In this document: positions 1-10,531 of the stretch, piece after piece
Position numbering within the stretch: position 1 is the stretch's first letter
Layout: each line of letters begins with the position of its first letter
NCBI GenBank assembly: GCA_039545355.1
Contig: BCJJ01000040.1
Coordinates: 1-64,000, forward strand
DNA: 64,000 bases
Origin: Trichosporon coremiiforme
Lineage: Eukaryota > Basidiomycota > Tremellomycetes > Trichosporonales > Trichosporonaceae
Direction of reading: 5' to 3'
The notes under the pieces: generated by a model
What the model was told of the DNA's origin: nothing
The model's database searches: none
What the model saw: only the letters and a program-made list of their open reading frames with translations
Program-made: the position numbers and the translations under genes

Positions 1-608
1 GGATCGGTCGCGTTCCACTGGCCGTTGTTGCCAGGATCGGTACCGTTCCATTGGCCGTTGTTGCCACCGTGGTCGGTGTTGTTATTGCCGTTGTGATTGT
101 TGGACCCGTCCTGATTACCGGAATCATGGTGGCCATTGTCCTTGTCCTTGTCGCCGTCCTTGTCGCCATTGTTGTCCTTATCCTCATCATCCCAGTCACC
201 GTTGTCGCCGTCCCACTGACCATCGTCATAGCAATCTTCATCGTCGTCGTCGTTGTCCTCGGGATCGGTCCAGTAGTCGCTGTCCCACTTCTTACGACCC
301 TTACGATTCTTCTTGCGATTCTTGCACTTGTTCGGGGTGTCCTTGTCACCATTGTCTTTATCGCCGTCCTTGTCGGCGTCGGTGTCGTTGAACTTGTGGT
401 TGTGGCCCTGATCGAGATCAGGCAGGGTGCTGTTCCCGGGCTGCGTGGTGTTGTTACCGGGCTTGGGGATACAGTTGCTGGGCGCCTTGCGGCGGAGGAT
501 ACGGATGGCCCGGGCGGGGATCACGTGGGGCCCAGGAGTTGGGAAGGGGATTCCCATTGTCTCCTGGACAACAGGTAGGAGCATTAATAGAGTTGGTAGG
601 AGCTTCAT
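1..608 (-). CDS. secreted Asp/Asn/Gly-rich repeat protein, 3' part off the left edge
   Basis: The minus strand is open from an ATG at 608 to the window edge (about 202 codons, no stop seen). The first 19 residues (MKLLPTLLMLLPVVQETMG) look like a signal peptide. A short Pro/Arg-rich stretch follows, then two acidic regions rich in Asp, Lys, Asn and Gly (KDGDKDNGDKD type) flanking a basic patch (KNRKKNRKGRKK), and finally a tandem unit GNNGQWNxTDP that is beginning to repeat where the window ends. Asn-Thr/Asn-Ser sites are frequent, so the protein is probably secreted and glycosylated. I recognise no catalytic domain. It may be a cell-wall or matrix protein, or a calcium-binding acidic protein; this is inference. 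A TATA-like element lies 122 bp upstream. Confidence 0.72.
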   Translation of the reverse strand, partial: MKLLPTLLMLLPVVQETMGIPFPTPGPHVIPARAIRILRRKAPSNCIPKPGNNTTQPGNSTLPDLDQGHNHKFNDTDADKDGDKDNGDKDTPNKCKNRKKNRKGRKKWDSDYWTDPEDNDDDDEDCYDDGQWDGDNGDWDDEDKDNNGDKDGDKDKDNGHHDSGNQDGSNNHNGNNNTDHGGNNGQWNGTDPGNNGQWNATD

Positions 609-729
609 GGTGGCAGATGAGGGCCGTGTCGGCCAGCGACAGGCGGCGGAGGTTGGCCGGAGATGGGGGGCTGGGTGTCGGAGGGGGCGGAGTCGGAGTT
701 GTCACCAGCGTCAAGCCGGCGGTAGCGTC

Positions 730-735
730 TATATA
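730..735 (-). promoter_or_regulatory. TATA-like box for the Asp/Asn-rich secreted protein
   Basis: TATATA on the minus strand, about 122 bp upstream of the ATG at 608. Position and orientation fit a core promoter. No initiator was identified. Confidence 0.4.
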
Positions 736-2239
736 CGTGCGAAAGCCGTCAAGGCTTCGTGTCGGACCAGCCGAGAGTCGTGGACCAGCCAGGAAGAAGA
801 AAAGGAGTTGCGGTTGCGACGGACCTGCCAGTTGCGACCGAGTGTGGTACTGTGTGACGAGGGGAAAAGAAGATCCTTCTCCCTCTTCTCTTCATATTAT
901 TTGAAGCTCTTTGTTAGTGGTGCGATCGCCGCGGGCCATGCGCCGTGGACCGGAAAGCGCTTGCTAGCGAGAGCCGCAAAGCTTTGACAGTTTCCGCTGC
1001 GCGCTGGGCATTGCAGCCAAAGGAGCGCCAGTGAGGGTCCCGGTTCCGACGTTCCGGGGACAGAGAAGGCGAGTTCAATGCTTCGTTCGGTCATCGCCTC
1101 CTGCAGGCCGCTAGCGCGGGCCATGTCAATTCATCATCTGCGCCATGGAGGCAGGATGCAACAAGATGAGGGCATCCTGTCAATTCAGACGCGGGCAGTC
1201 CCAGGGCCAGCAGGCTCGGATAGTGGAGCCAAGCCTGAGGCCGCAGGGCTTTTGGCTGCTCGGAACCCCTCGATTCTCATCTCGCTGTTAAAAATCGCGC
1301 TACTCGCCAAGAGAGCGCGCGAGCGCGAGGGCCGGTCTGATCGCGTTATCCTTTAAGCATGAAGGAGTGACGCCAGAACGTAAAGCTTGAGCTTCTGGGT
1401 GCACGACGTTGAACTCTCCGAGACGTGGACAAGCCCTTGGCACCCAAGGCTGAGATGCTTGGTCCACTTTGTCGTCTTGGGTCGCCTGGGTGTCACTGGA
1501 ATCTCGGTATCCCGTTGCTGCGGTCACGCTTTTACGTAGCGGGTGGGCGGCGAAAAGAAATCAGACACGTCGATGGATTCGGCGGGAGACGGGGGGGCCT
1601 GTTTGGACACCGACCAGGAAACAAGGCTGCCTCCCGAGCTAGCCCGGTGAAAGGGTGTGCTGCGTTGCTATTGCTGTGCGTTGACATTGCTCTGCTTGTC
1701 CCTCTGCGAGGTGATATCCCGTGGGAAGACGTTTGCGAACGTGTCAGACTGTCAAGATGAAGTGCTTTCTGGCAGCGCGGGACGAACGGCGGGTTAGAAG
1801 CAGGGAGCGCAGGATGGCTTGGGTAGGAGGCGGCGGCGTTGCTTGTCACCAGATCGCCAGGCACTTGGCAGGCGCGGGTGGCTGGTCGCACTCCGCTCGA
1901 GCCTCGACCGTGGGAGACTCGCACGGACGTCACCGATCGGGCCCGTGGCGCTGTGTGGAGGACGTCCGCACAGTCGCACTCCGTTCGCGCTCTACCTACC
2001 CATCCTCCTCTTTTCTAACGATCCCATCAGCATCAACTGCTTTTCCATGCCTCCGCTGAACGCACATATCGGTGCCCGAAACGGCGGGGGAATGAGATAC
2101 ACACCGTCGCCCCGGCTTCGCACACAGCGCATCCTTTCGTTCCCACATCCTTTGCCCTGCCTCCCGCCTGCAAAAGGAAGGGACGTCCTTCTCCAACTGA
2201 TCATTCTCCTCATGCGCGACCACTAACCTTGTTCTCATC
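736..2239. other. gene-free stretch of 1.5 kb
   Basis: No reading frame here has coding character, a conserved motif or a consistent intron pattern. The last few hundred bases before 2240 are pyrimidine-rich and probably hold the promoter and leader of the dynamin-like gene. Confidence 0.6.
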
Positions 2240-4921
2240 ATGATTCCTCTGACGCCAGCGTCCTCGACGCGCGCATCCTTCTCAACGATGTCGGGCAGTT
2301 CCCCGGTCGAAGTTCTCCCCGAAACGCCTCGACTCAGCCAACATGCGACGGCCATGCAGGTTGTGGATCGACTGCGTCTTACCGAGTAGGCTGAATAGTT
2401 TTGTTCACAGCTAACCGATAGCCCTAATCAGAAGCTTCCCCTCCCTGCCGTCGCCGTCGCTGGCGCTCAGAGTGCGGGGAAGTCCAGCTTTTGAGCTGCC
2501 TTACCAGAACCAGCTGACTTCTCAGCCTGTCCACCCTGCTCGATGTGAGCAGATCAGACAGCCTCCCTACTGCTTCGCTGCTGACGACAGATTCCTCTTC
2601 ACAGTGATGTCGGTACGGCGACCTTGTAAGTAGCCAAGCTGCACAATATGCTGAGGAGAACAGCGGACCGACGGAGATTCACTCGCGCTACAAGGACGCT
2701 GCTTTCTCAGCGACTATCCACATCGAATATGCCCCCAACGTTGAAGGAGAAGCGGGCAAGCAGAGGGTCTCCTTCACCGGTAGTCCGATCTATGACAAGG
2801 CTGATCTGCTTCGTGCCCTCCGCTGGGCTGGCGACGAAGCTCGTCGCTGCTCCGCGAGGGTCAAGATCAGGTAAGTGTACTTCCGATGAACGCCACTAAG
2901 CCTCAGGTCGTACGAGGAGCTTGAGAGGATGACCGATGAGGACATCCAAGTGGGAAGCGAGACGTGGCCCAAATTCACATTCAACAAAGTCATTCTCTGG
3001 GTGAGCGTTAAAATCCTTGAGTAGTCTCTGATGACAGGCCGAAGGTCGCGAGCAGCGGGACATCTCCGCCCTGGACTTGCCTGGTATGATTTGCTCGAAT
3101 GCACCGAAGCTGACTCGTTAGGTCTGGGAAATCGTCACAAGGACCAGCTTGCAGGTGTGTGTTCGTGCCTTGATCTTCGTTAACGCGTCCCAGCGTTGTA
3201 CCACGATGTGCTCAATCATGACGAGTACCTGATCGTGATGGTCTTCTCGATAAGCGGCGGTGGGTATAACCGACTGTCCCCTGTACTGATGGTAGTTGAC
3301 CCGCAGTCCGACCTCCCTGTGATTCAAGCCGTGAAGCACGTCCGGCCAGACATGGAGAATGTTCTCGGTATCCTGACGAAGGCGGACATGGCCAACAAGA
3401 AGAGAAAGGTTGCTCAAACCTCGTGGGCCCGAATGGTTGCCGGAGACAACGAGGCGATGGAAGGTGTCACTTCCCAGCACGGCTGGTTCCCGCTCTGTCT
3501 GAAAGATGCGGATGAGCTGCACGACGAAGGGATGTCAAAGGCGGAATGGGTCGCCGAACAGCAGTCGTTCTTCCAGCGGCCTGAGCTTCTGAATTGGGCC
3601 GATGAGTGTCAGCGGCCATTGGGATGGGAGCCGACCAGCGAGAAGATCTACAAGCTTTTTTCTGATCTCGTGGCTTCTCAGTGAGTCTCCATACCAGCTT
3701 GTCAGAAGGCTAGGAATCAAGCTAATGCATTCAGGGTTCCCGTCATCAAGAACCGCATCGAATGTGACTTGGAACACGCTCGCCAGGGCATCTCGAAGCT
3801 TCCTCCGCAGGTTGACAACCCTACCTCGCTGCTCCACGATGCCGTCATTGCACCTGTGACTCATGAGCTGGTACAGTCGGTTGAGAAGCGCTCAAGCCGC
3901 ATCAAGCCGCTGCTTGCCCCTCTTGAAGACCTGCAAGCAAAGCTGGCCGAGAGTATCGGAGCCGCCTACCCTCTCAAGGACGTCAAAGTCTGTGACAAGG
4001 TTTCTACAGCTCGGGCAGCCTGGTTGCTGACATCACAGGAGAAGCATATTTTCACAATCATCCATCGAAGCTCAACGAGTAAGTCACGGTACTGGTGAGG
4101 ACTAACGGAAGATACCGCAACGTCCGCGACGGATCGCGCCCCGACATCGCGCTTGCAGTCCATGAAATGACAAAGTCATGTCTAGAACAGTGGGATGTAC
4201 TCGCCCTTGACGCAAACATCCAGGCATGGGGCGCTCTACGCGCTACTGCGGAGCACATCGTGAAGGGGGTCACTAGATCTCGGCCCCGTATCGTTCAGCG
4301 TGCAATGTGAGTGCTGCTTAAATGGCTTGTACAACTGACGTGCAGCGGAGCTCTGGAGAACTTGCGGGGCGCCCAAGAATCTTCTGTCAAGAACTACATC
4401 TCTTCGATCATGTCTAAGGAGCTGGAGCGGCAAGATCTCCTCGACGACAACTCCCTCATGTGCCGGGAGGCAGCAAAGGTTGTTGATCTCTGCAAAAGCG
4501 AGTTCCACGCCTACTGTGCCTTGCACGACGTGACGATCGACCTGACCGATGAGCTCGAGTCAGAGTCAACGAGGTTCTTCATCGACATCTATCCGCCTGA
4601 GGGTGCCACACCTATCGAATGGCCTCAGGCTTACAAGGTCATGTGCATCGAGACAGCTGCTCTCGTCCACTATCGCCTCACCAAGGCCGCGAGGAGGGTG
4701 CACGAGGAGCTTCTGCGCGAGATCAACCACCGCATGCTCCACTTCATCAAGGAGACGCCCGCAAGCCTCAGGGCTGCGTTGAGCTGGACGAGACGTCGAC
4801 GGAGAAGAAGAGGAAGCTCACTGAGCTGTGCGATGTCGACAAGGAGACGGCGCAGAAGCGTACCAAGCTGCTGGATCAGCAGAAGGTTCTGCTGAAGCTT
4901 CAGGATCTGATGCACGACTGA
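2240..4921 (+). CDS. dynamin-like large GTPase (Mx/Dnm family), multi-exon, possibly damaged
   Basis: A spliced gene with about eleven short introns, most with GTRAG donors and a CTAAC/CTGAC branch near the 3' AG. G1 is GAQSAGKSS, G3 is DLPG (introns follow it closely), and G4 is TKAD. The dynamin stalk region and a C-terminal GTPase-effector-like helix (ending LLKLQDLMHD) follow. Proteins of this family oligomerise and remodel membranes using GTP hydrolysis. Three irregularities stand out. The intron just after GKSS (about 2499-2524) starts TTGAGC where GTGAGC is expected. The frame must change between about 3960 and 4035 without an obvious splice pair. Near 4780 the helical C-terminus continues in another frame with no splice site visible, as if one base were missing. 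The gene is therefore either decaying or carries sequence errors. Family assignment is firm; exact exon ends are not. Confidence 0.8.
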
Positions 4922-5092
4922 TTGGGTACGCGCACCCAATAGGCTTAGCCATACTCACGCCCCTTATGCATAGTGGTCGCAGTCAAAGAGCACTTGTCAG
5001 TGATGGTTGGAGTGCACAGGGTATAGCTGTCGATGCGCATCTCGCGGCTGAGAATGAAACTAAGCATGAATACATAAGTGAGGGTTACTACA

Positions 5093-6094
5093 CTACCACT
5101 TCTTCGTGACATCCTCAGCAAATCCGTCGAGGTTGTCAAACTCGATGACCTCCTCGCCGTTGTTGAACGTGCCCTTCCAGTATCCGAAGCACTGGTCGGT
5201 GCGGGTCGTGACCTCGGGGGTCTCGTATGCGCTAGCCTTGTCGTAGTACGGGGTGAGAACGGCGTCGAGCCCGGCGCCATGGACGTGCCACGGCTTCATG
5301 GGGTCCTCCATGCTGTAGTCCCAGGTGAGCTTCTCGGAGATCTTGAACACCTTGGTGCCGAGCAGGAACGAGTTCTCGGTGCTGCCGGTGCCGTCGGTCC
5401 ACTTGTCGCCGATCTGGAGACCGATCGTGCGGCCCTTCGAGTCCTTGCCGCTGCCAGCTCCCCAGTTCCAGTGCACGTTCGAGGGCCAGCGTCCGCGGCC
5501 GTGGTCGAGCATGGCCCAGCTCTCGCCCTTAGTGACAGGGAACGTCTCGTCACCGATCGTAACCGTTCCCTCGGCGGGACGGCTGATGTCCTTCACAGTG
5601 TACTGGAACAGAACGTCGTCCCAGGGCACAACGACCGCGAGGCGCTCGTGATCCTTGGGCATGTGCGCCATGATGTCGAAGGACGCGCCCGGAATTGAGG
5701 CGCGGATCCGCGTGCCGCCCGGCACCTGGTCGACGTTGACGTGGATGTCGCCAATGTCGGCGCTGGCGGGGCCGTCCTCAACATTTGAAGGGAGCTTGAC
5801 GGCGTCCTCCTCTTTAGCACGAGCGGCTGCCTCGACGGCCTTCTGAGTGCGGCGGTCGAAGATCCACACGCTCGCCGGCGCAAAGTAGTCGATGTTCGCG
5901 ATCGAAAACGCCAGGATGTGCGTCGGCGTCATTACGAGCCAGTACTCCCATCGCCGGTTCTTGCCGGTAAACGTTGTGCCGTCGATGCCGGTCGTGTCGA
6001 CGATTGGCTGGCGAGCCCATCCGTGCGCCGCCTTGTTGAACTTGCCCTCGGCGGTCGTGAGGACGACGGGACTCGTGAGCTCCTTCTCAATCAT
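5093..6094 (-). CDS. DUF2804 family protein, single exon
   Basis: An intronless 333-residue protein. The N-terminus (EKELTSPVVL, then GKFNKAAHGWARQP) and the C-terminal half (DHGRGRWPSNVHWNWGAGSG, GLQIGDKWTDGTGSTENS) match what I know of DUF2804 proteins, which are found in bacteria and fungi and have no established biochemical role. There is no signal peptide or membrane segment, so a cytosolic location is likely. The length is normal for the family, and both ends of the domain are present. The gene converges on the dynamin-like gene, 171 bp away. Function cannot be assigned; a lipocalin-like beta fold would fit the alternating Trp/Gly-rich strands, but that is inference. Confidence 0.85.
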   Translation of the reverse strand: MIEKELTSPVVLTTAEGKFNKAAHGWARQPIVDTTGIDGTTFTGKNRRWEYWLVMTPTHILAFSIANIDYFAPASVWIFDRRTQKAVEAAARAKEEDAVKLPSNVEDGPASADIGDIHVNVDQVPGGTRIRASIPGASFDIMAHMPKDHERLAVVVPWDDVLFQYTVKDISRPAEGTVTIGDETFPVTKGESWAMLDHGRGRWPSNVHWNWGAGSGKDSKGRTIGLQIGDKWTDGTGSTENSFLLGTKVFKISEKLTWDYSMEDPMKPWHVHGAGLDAVLTPYYDKASAYETPEVTTRTDQCFGYWKGTFNNGEEVIEFDNLDGFAEDVTKKW

Positions 6095-7614
6095 CGTTAA
6101 GGTCGTGGTCGTGGGGGATGTGGTGTGACGGACTGTCCGAACCAGTCCTTCAAGTATGCCGCCGAGTGGTCCGAGCTGTCCGTCACAGCCGACCGCAAGG
6201 TACCCCGACTCCGGACCAAGATTCTACCGCAATGCCGTCGATACCCGGCTCTTGGAGAAAGAACACGGCACAATTTCCAGGTCAGGTCCAAAACCAAACC
6301 TTGTTGTCGGGTGACGCCGAAAGCCACAGATTGGGAAGCCCACTTGAAGATCTGTCATGCTGCTGCGCCCAGCACTTCCCCAAGCCACCTGGACGAGTCA
6401 GCTGAGAGAACGCTCATGTCAGGCAGCGCCGCTTTGTCAGAAAAGCAGTGCATTGGGAATGTGCGGAACGAGCGCTCGGCAACGGCCCCGAATGAGACAT
6501 TCTGCCGGTTCCGGGCCAGCACCGATACGAGGGCAGTCACCACCCTGTCTCCTAGTCTTCTGCCCGTTCGGGCCGCCTGCGCCTATACAGGCATCTGGGC
6601 TTGTCCGAAGGATTAGATGTCGGCAGAGGCCGCTTTGATGCTGCTGTAAGCATAGGCGACTGGGGAACAGTAGAAGAGCAGTTTAGCCTATTCGTTTGGT
6701 TATCACGGCGCTTGCCTGCCGAGCGAGCTGATCACCAGGGCTTTCCAGGGCGATCGGAGACCTCCCGGAATGCAGGCTGAATGGTCGTGTGCGCCAAGAT
6801 CTTGCAGACCCCGCCCCACAGCGTCCACGGAACAGGCCACGCGCCGCCTTGCGGAAACTCCGGCCGTGATGGCTCGCCGTAACGCTGCCGATTCGTCGTA
6901 TACTGCGTATAACGCGGATTCCGCGGGGCTCATGTGCCCCTCCATTCGCTGCCCCTCGCAGAGCCCGGAGCCTCATATGCCTCACGGGGTCCACGGGAGG
7001 GTCCTTGGCTGCTATTCAAAGACTCGTTCCGCCGCTTCAGAGTTCAGCGCCTGCACCTTTCCGACGTCCGTCAAGTTTCCAGGTCGCTGGGCGGCAGCTC
7101 GCGGTGACATTTGCGCCTTCTGCGCCATAAGCCCCTCTTCCTTTGGCGCCGCTTTTCCGTTGCCAATCTTAGCCCCACGGGCCTCAAGTAGATCCGCGAC
7201 GGGGCAGCCCGGCGGAGCCTGGGTGCGGAACGGCCCCAGGCGGTGGGCCCGAGGACCCCAGCTCGTACTTCCAGTCCGAACGTGCCGATTAACTTTTGCG
7301 AGGGTTGACGGATATGAGCGGCTCAGATCATCTTCATTGAAGCGATAGCCGACGCACAGACAGCGAGGGGGTTGCCTTATGCGCTGACTCGTGAATTGCA
7401 GCGGACATTGCCGTCTGGAGTAAAGTTCTGCCGTGCTTTCATTGAGATTGGCTGAGTTCATCCAAGCCCACACTCCGCGCTCGCTTGGAGCGCCGCAGGT
7501 TGGAGTCGGTGCCTAAGCATCACAAAGTTGTGAGCCAGAAGAGAACAAGCAAACATACATAAAGGCCGAGTGGACGGTGGTGGATGGGCCCCACGGACGA
7601 CTGCGACTGCCACA
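6095..7614. other. gene-free stretch of 1.5 kb
   Basis: The region lies between the start codons of two divergent genes (DUF2804, minus; MFS transporter, plus). The open frames here have random-looking composition. I see no splice-consistent gene. It presumably carries both promoters. Confidence 0.55.
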
Positions 7615-9290
7615 ATGCCGACCTCGTACTACAACGGCATCGAGAACAACACCAACCCGACGTAAGTCCTCGGTCCTCAAGCTCTGCTGACTCCAGGTGG
7701 TGGAAGGACCCCGGACTCAGGCGCAATGCGCTGTGGGTGTCGCTGTCTGCGCTGCTGTACGGTGTCAAGGGATACGATTCTGGCATGTTGAACGCCCTCC
7801 AGGCCGTTCCCAAGTTCTACGAAGCTTTTCCTCAACTCAAGACCGACTCTCGTCTTCTCGGCACGACGACCGCTCTCATGTATTTGCCAGGACTCCTGTT
7901 TCCAGCGCTTGGTGCGTGGCTCGCAGACAAAGTCGGTCGCAAGATCCCGCTGCTCGTTGCTATCTTCGGAGCGATCGTCACCCCGATCATCCAGGCGTTC
8001 TCCATCAACCTCGGCCAACTCATGGCCGGTCGTTTCCTGATGGGCATGTTCTCCTGTGTTGGCGCTGTCTCTGGCCTGGCTATGTGCGCTGAGCTTTCCC
8101 AGTGAGTATGCTTTGGAGCTGTGTCGAGAAAGTTGGCTCGATACGAAGATCGGGAAGGTGTGGCACATGACCTCTCAGCTAACACCCGCAGCCCCCGCTT
8201 CCGCGCCCAGGCCATGTCCCTGCAGCTGAGTATGTACTTCATCGGCAACATCCTCTGCTCGTCTACGTCGTATGCGACTATCGCGCACTTGAAGCAATCG
8301 ACGTGGTCGTACAAGCTCCCGCTTCTGCTCCAGCTCGTTCTCCCTGCCATCTGTCTCCCCATGGCCATCTGGATTCCGCAATCGCCCCGCTGGCTCATCT
8401 CTAAGGGGCGTGTTGAGGAGGCCCGCAAGATCCTCGCCAACCTGCATGCAAACGGAAAGCTCGATGACCCTCTCGTCGAGCACGAGATCCTCGAGGTCGA
8501 GAACGCCATCGCAATGGAGAAGGAGAACCACGTCGGATGGATGTCCCTCCTCAAGACTAAGGCGAACCGCTGGCGCATGTTCATTGTCATCCACAGTGCC
8601 GCTGGTGCTCAGCTCAACGGTATCGGCATCATTGCGTACTACCTTGTGCCCATGCTCAAGGTCGTTGGTATCACCGACTCGAAGGTCCAGTCTCAGCTCC
8701 TGATCGGCATGGGTGTCATGAACCTTTGTGTCAACACCGGCGCCACTTACGTTGTCGACCGTGCCGGACGTCGCCCCATGTGGCTCTCGTCAACGCTCGG
8801 TATGCTCATCTCTCTCATCATCATCACCGGAACCTCTGCCGCCTTCACGAAGAACCCGAATCCGTCGCTTGGTAGTGCCACCGTCGCGTTCATCTTCCTC
8901 TTCTACGCCTCGTTCGACATCGGATGGATGCCCCTCGGCACTCCGTACACGACCGAGATTCTGCCGTTCTCGATCCGCGCAAAGGGTATCGCCGTCTCCA
9001 CCATGTCGACCTACGCCTCGCTCTGCATCAACACCTGGGTCAACCCAATTGCTATGGCGGCTATCTCCTGGAAGTACTACTTCGTCTACATCGGCATCCT
9101 CATCTACCTCTTCTGCGTCGCCTTCTTCTTCTTCCCCGAGACCAAGGGCCGCACCCTCGAGGAGGTCGCGTACGTCTTCGGCGACATCCCCGAGGAGTCG
9201 CTCACTCGCGGCGCACACGTATCTGAAAAGATCGACGGCGACTCTGACTCCATCAAGCAGATCAACGCTCTCCCTGACGGTCGCGTCTAA
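7615..9290 (+). CDS. MFS sugar transporter
   Basis: Three exons (7615-7661, 7697-8101, 8192-9290) join in frame to 516 residues. The ATG at 7615 is chosen because the 35 nt intron behind it has a clean GTAAGT donor and a CTGAC branch. Twelve hydrophobic segments are expected. Family signatures are visible: DKVGRK in the loop after TM2, GRFLMG, PQSPRWL before the central loop, DRAGRR in the second half, and PETKGRTLEE after the last segment. These mark the sugar-porter family (TC 2.A.1.1), which moves hexoses, disaccharides or related polyols across the plasma membrane. The 'PESPRWL' motif carries Gln in place of Glu. The substrate cannot be told from sequence alone; the lactose-permease-like fungal branch is a reasonable guess. 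Confidence 0.93.
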
Positions 9291-9566
9291 GACTGCGAAG
9301 TTGGTGGACAGGGGTTTTGTGTATTTTCGGAGTCGTTTTGGGGTTCGTGGCTTCAGCACCAAGCCCGATCGCTCAGAACTCAAAAGGAGACCATGGAAGC
9401 GCACAATGGTGCCGTTGACTTGGCTCTCTCACTACTGTGACTATAATACATCGTTTCATGCATCATAGGGTTATTGTCTTGGACTGAGTTGTGTTTTCTT
9501 CTCGACGGGTGGCAACCATCTGCATCAGACTATCACTAACTACTGAACCATACTTTACAATACGAC

Positions 9567-10145
9567 ATGACGGACCATGCTCAGTACACCTACAACAGCT
9601 TTCAGCCTCAGCGATCACTCAGCATCTCGAGCGACGACATGCCCACGGAAACAACGTCTTCGGCCTTGGGATTGACCGGCATTCGGTGCGCTGCCAGCGA
9701 GGTGGACCGATGTGTGGAGGGAAGAACAGTGGACGAGATCGTCACTCTCATCCTGGACGGGTCAGAGGACTTCTACCCAAACGCCCGGATGCACCTTGCA
9801 TCGCAAGAGCCCTGGGTCCTGACAACACTGTACTCCTCTCTGCACGCTTACGACCTGGAGCTGCACGCGACGATACTCGAGTACCTGCTGGAGGTGAGCA
9901 ATGCCGCGAAGTCGACCAGCATGCAGGACGACCTCCGGGCAGCCGCGCTCACCAAGGCGCTCTACTGGAGCGAGTACCACTTTCTGTCACCAAGTAAGGC
10001 GGAAGCGGCGTGGAACGGGTACCAGCGCACGGCGGGTCAGCGGTCGGCACGGCGACGACGGCTGAAGACGGACACGGCTAAGCCAGCAGCACAAAGTGGC
10101 GAGGAGGCGACACAGTGGGCATGCTCTTACCATCTGTTCGATTGA
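9567..10145 (+). CDS. hypothetical protein, 192 residues
   Basis: A single open frame from an ATG at 9567. The first 35 residues are Ser/Thr/Gln-rich. Residues 40-140 are predominantly helix-forming (VDEIVTLILDG, then DLELHATILEYLLEVSNAA). A basic cluster (RSARRRRLK) near residue 160 could be a nuclear signal. There is no signal peptide or membrane segment. I do not recognise the family. Codon use resembles the neighbouring genes, which supports a real gene. It lies 276 bp downstream of the MFS transporter on the same strand and is separately transcribed as far as can be judged. Confidence 0.55.
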   Translation: MTDHAQYTYNSFQPQRSLSISSDDMPTETTSSALGLTGIRCAASEVDRCVEGRTVDEIVTLILDGSEDFYPNARMHLASQEPWVLTTLYSSLHAYDLELHATILEYLLEVSNAAKSTSMQDDLRAAALTKALYWSEYHFLSPSKAEAAWNGYQRTAGQRSARRRRLKTDTAKPAAQSGEEATQWACSYHLFD

Positions 10146-10531
10146 CATGCATCTCATCTGTTAAGTTTATCATTGCTTTGTTAGAAGTGTTGGGGGACAG
10201 AGTTGATGGGTGCGGCGAGAAAAAAAAAATAGGGCAGCCCGTGCCCTGTACGTCATCCCCGCCTGCTCTGAGCCAAGTTCTCGAGCTTCCGGGCTTGCTG
10301 GGTGACGGGCTGCAGCGCGGTCAGTAGGGTGAGTTGATAGAAGCTCACGCCTCCGCAGAGCCCGGAGCGCGTGTTAGTCACGGCCTACCCGTCAACGCCC
10401 GCATGGACGAAACGCTGTCGACTATCCTCACCTCAGCAAACACGATGCAATCACAGTACTCTTCATACGCTCTCTGGCTCCACAGTAAGACTAACTCGTA
10501 CTACAATACTGCTGATACGTAATGACCGTGA

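Noticed and set aside
51..578. Open plus-strand frame of 175 codons, very Val/Ile-rich
   Set aside because: It is the antisense of the Asp/Asn/Gly-rich gene; Asp and Asn codons read backwards give Val and Ile. The minus frame has a signal peptide and repeats.
7012..7473. 153-codon minus-strand frame upstream of the MFS gene
   Set aside because: Random-looking composition, no motif, no promoter or splice signal.
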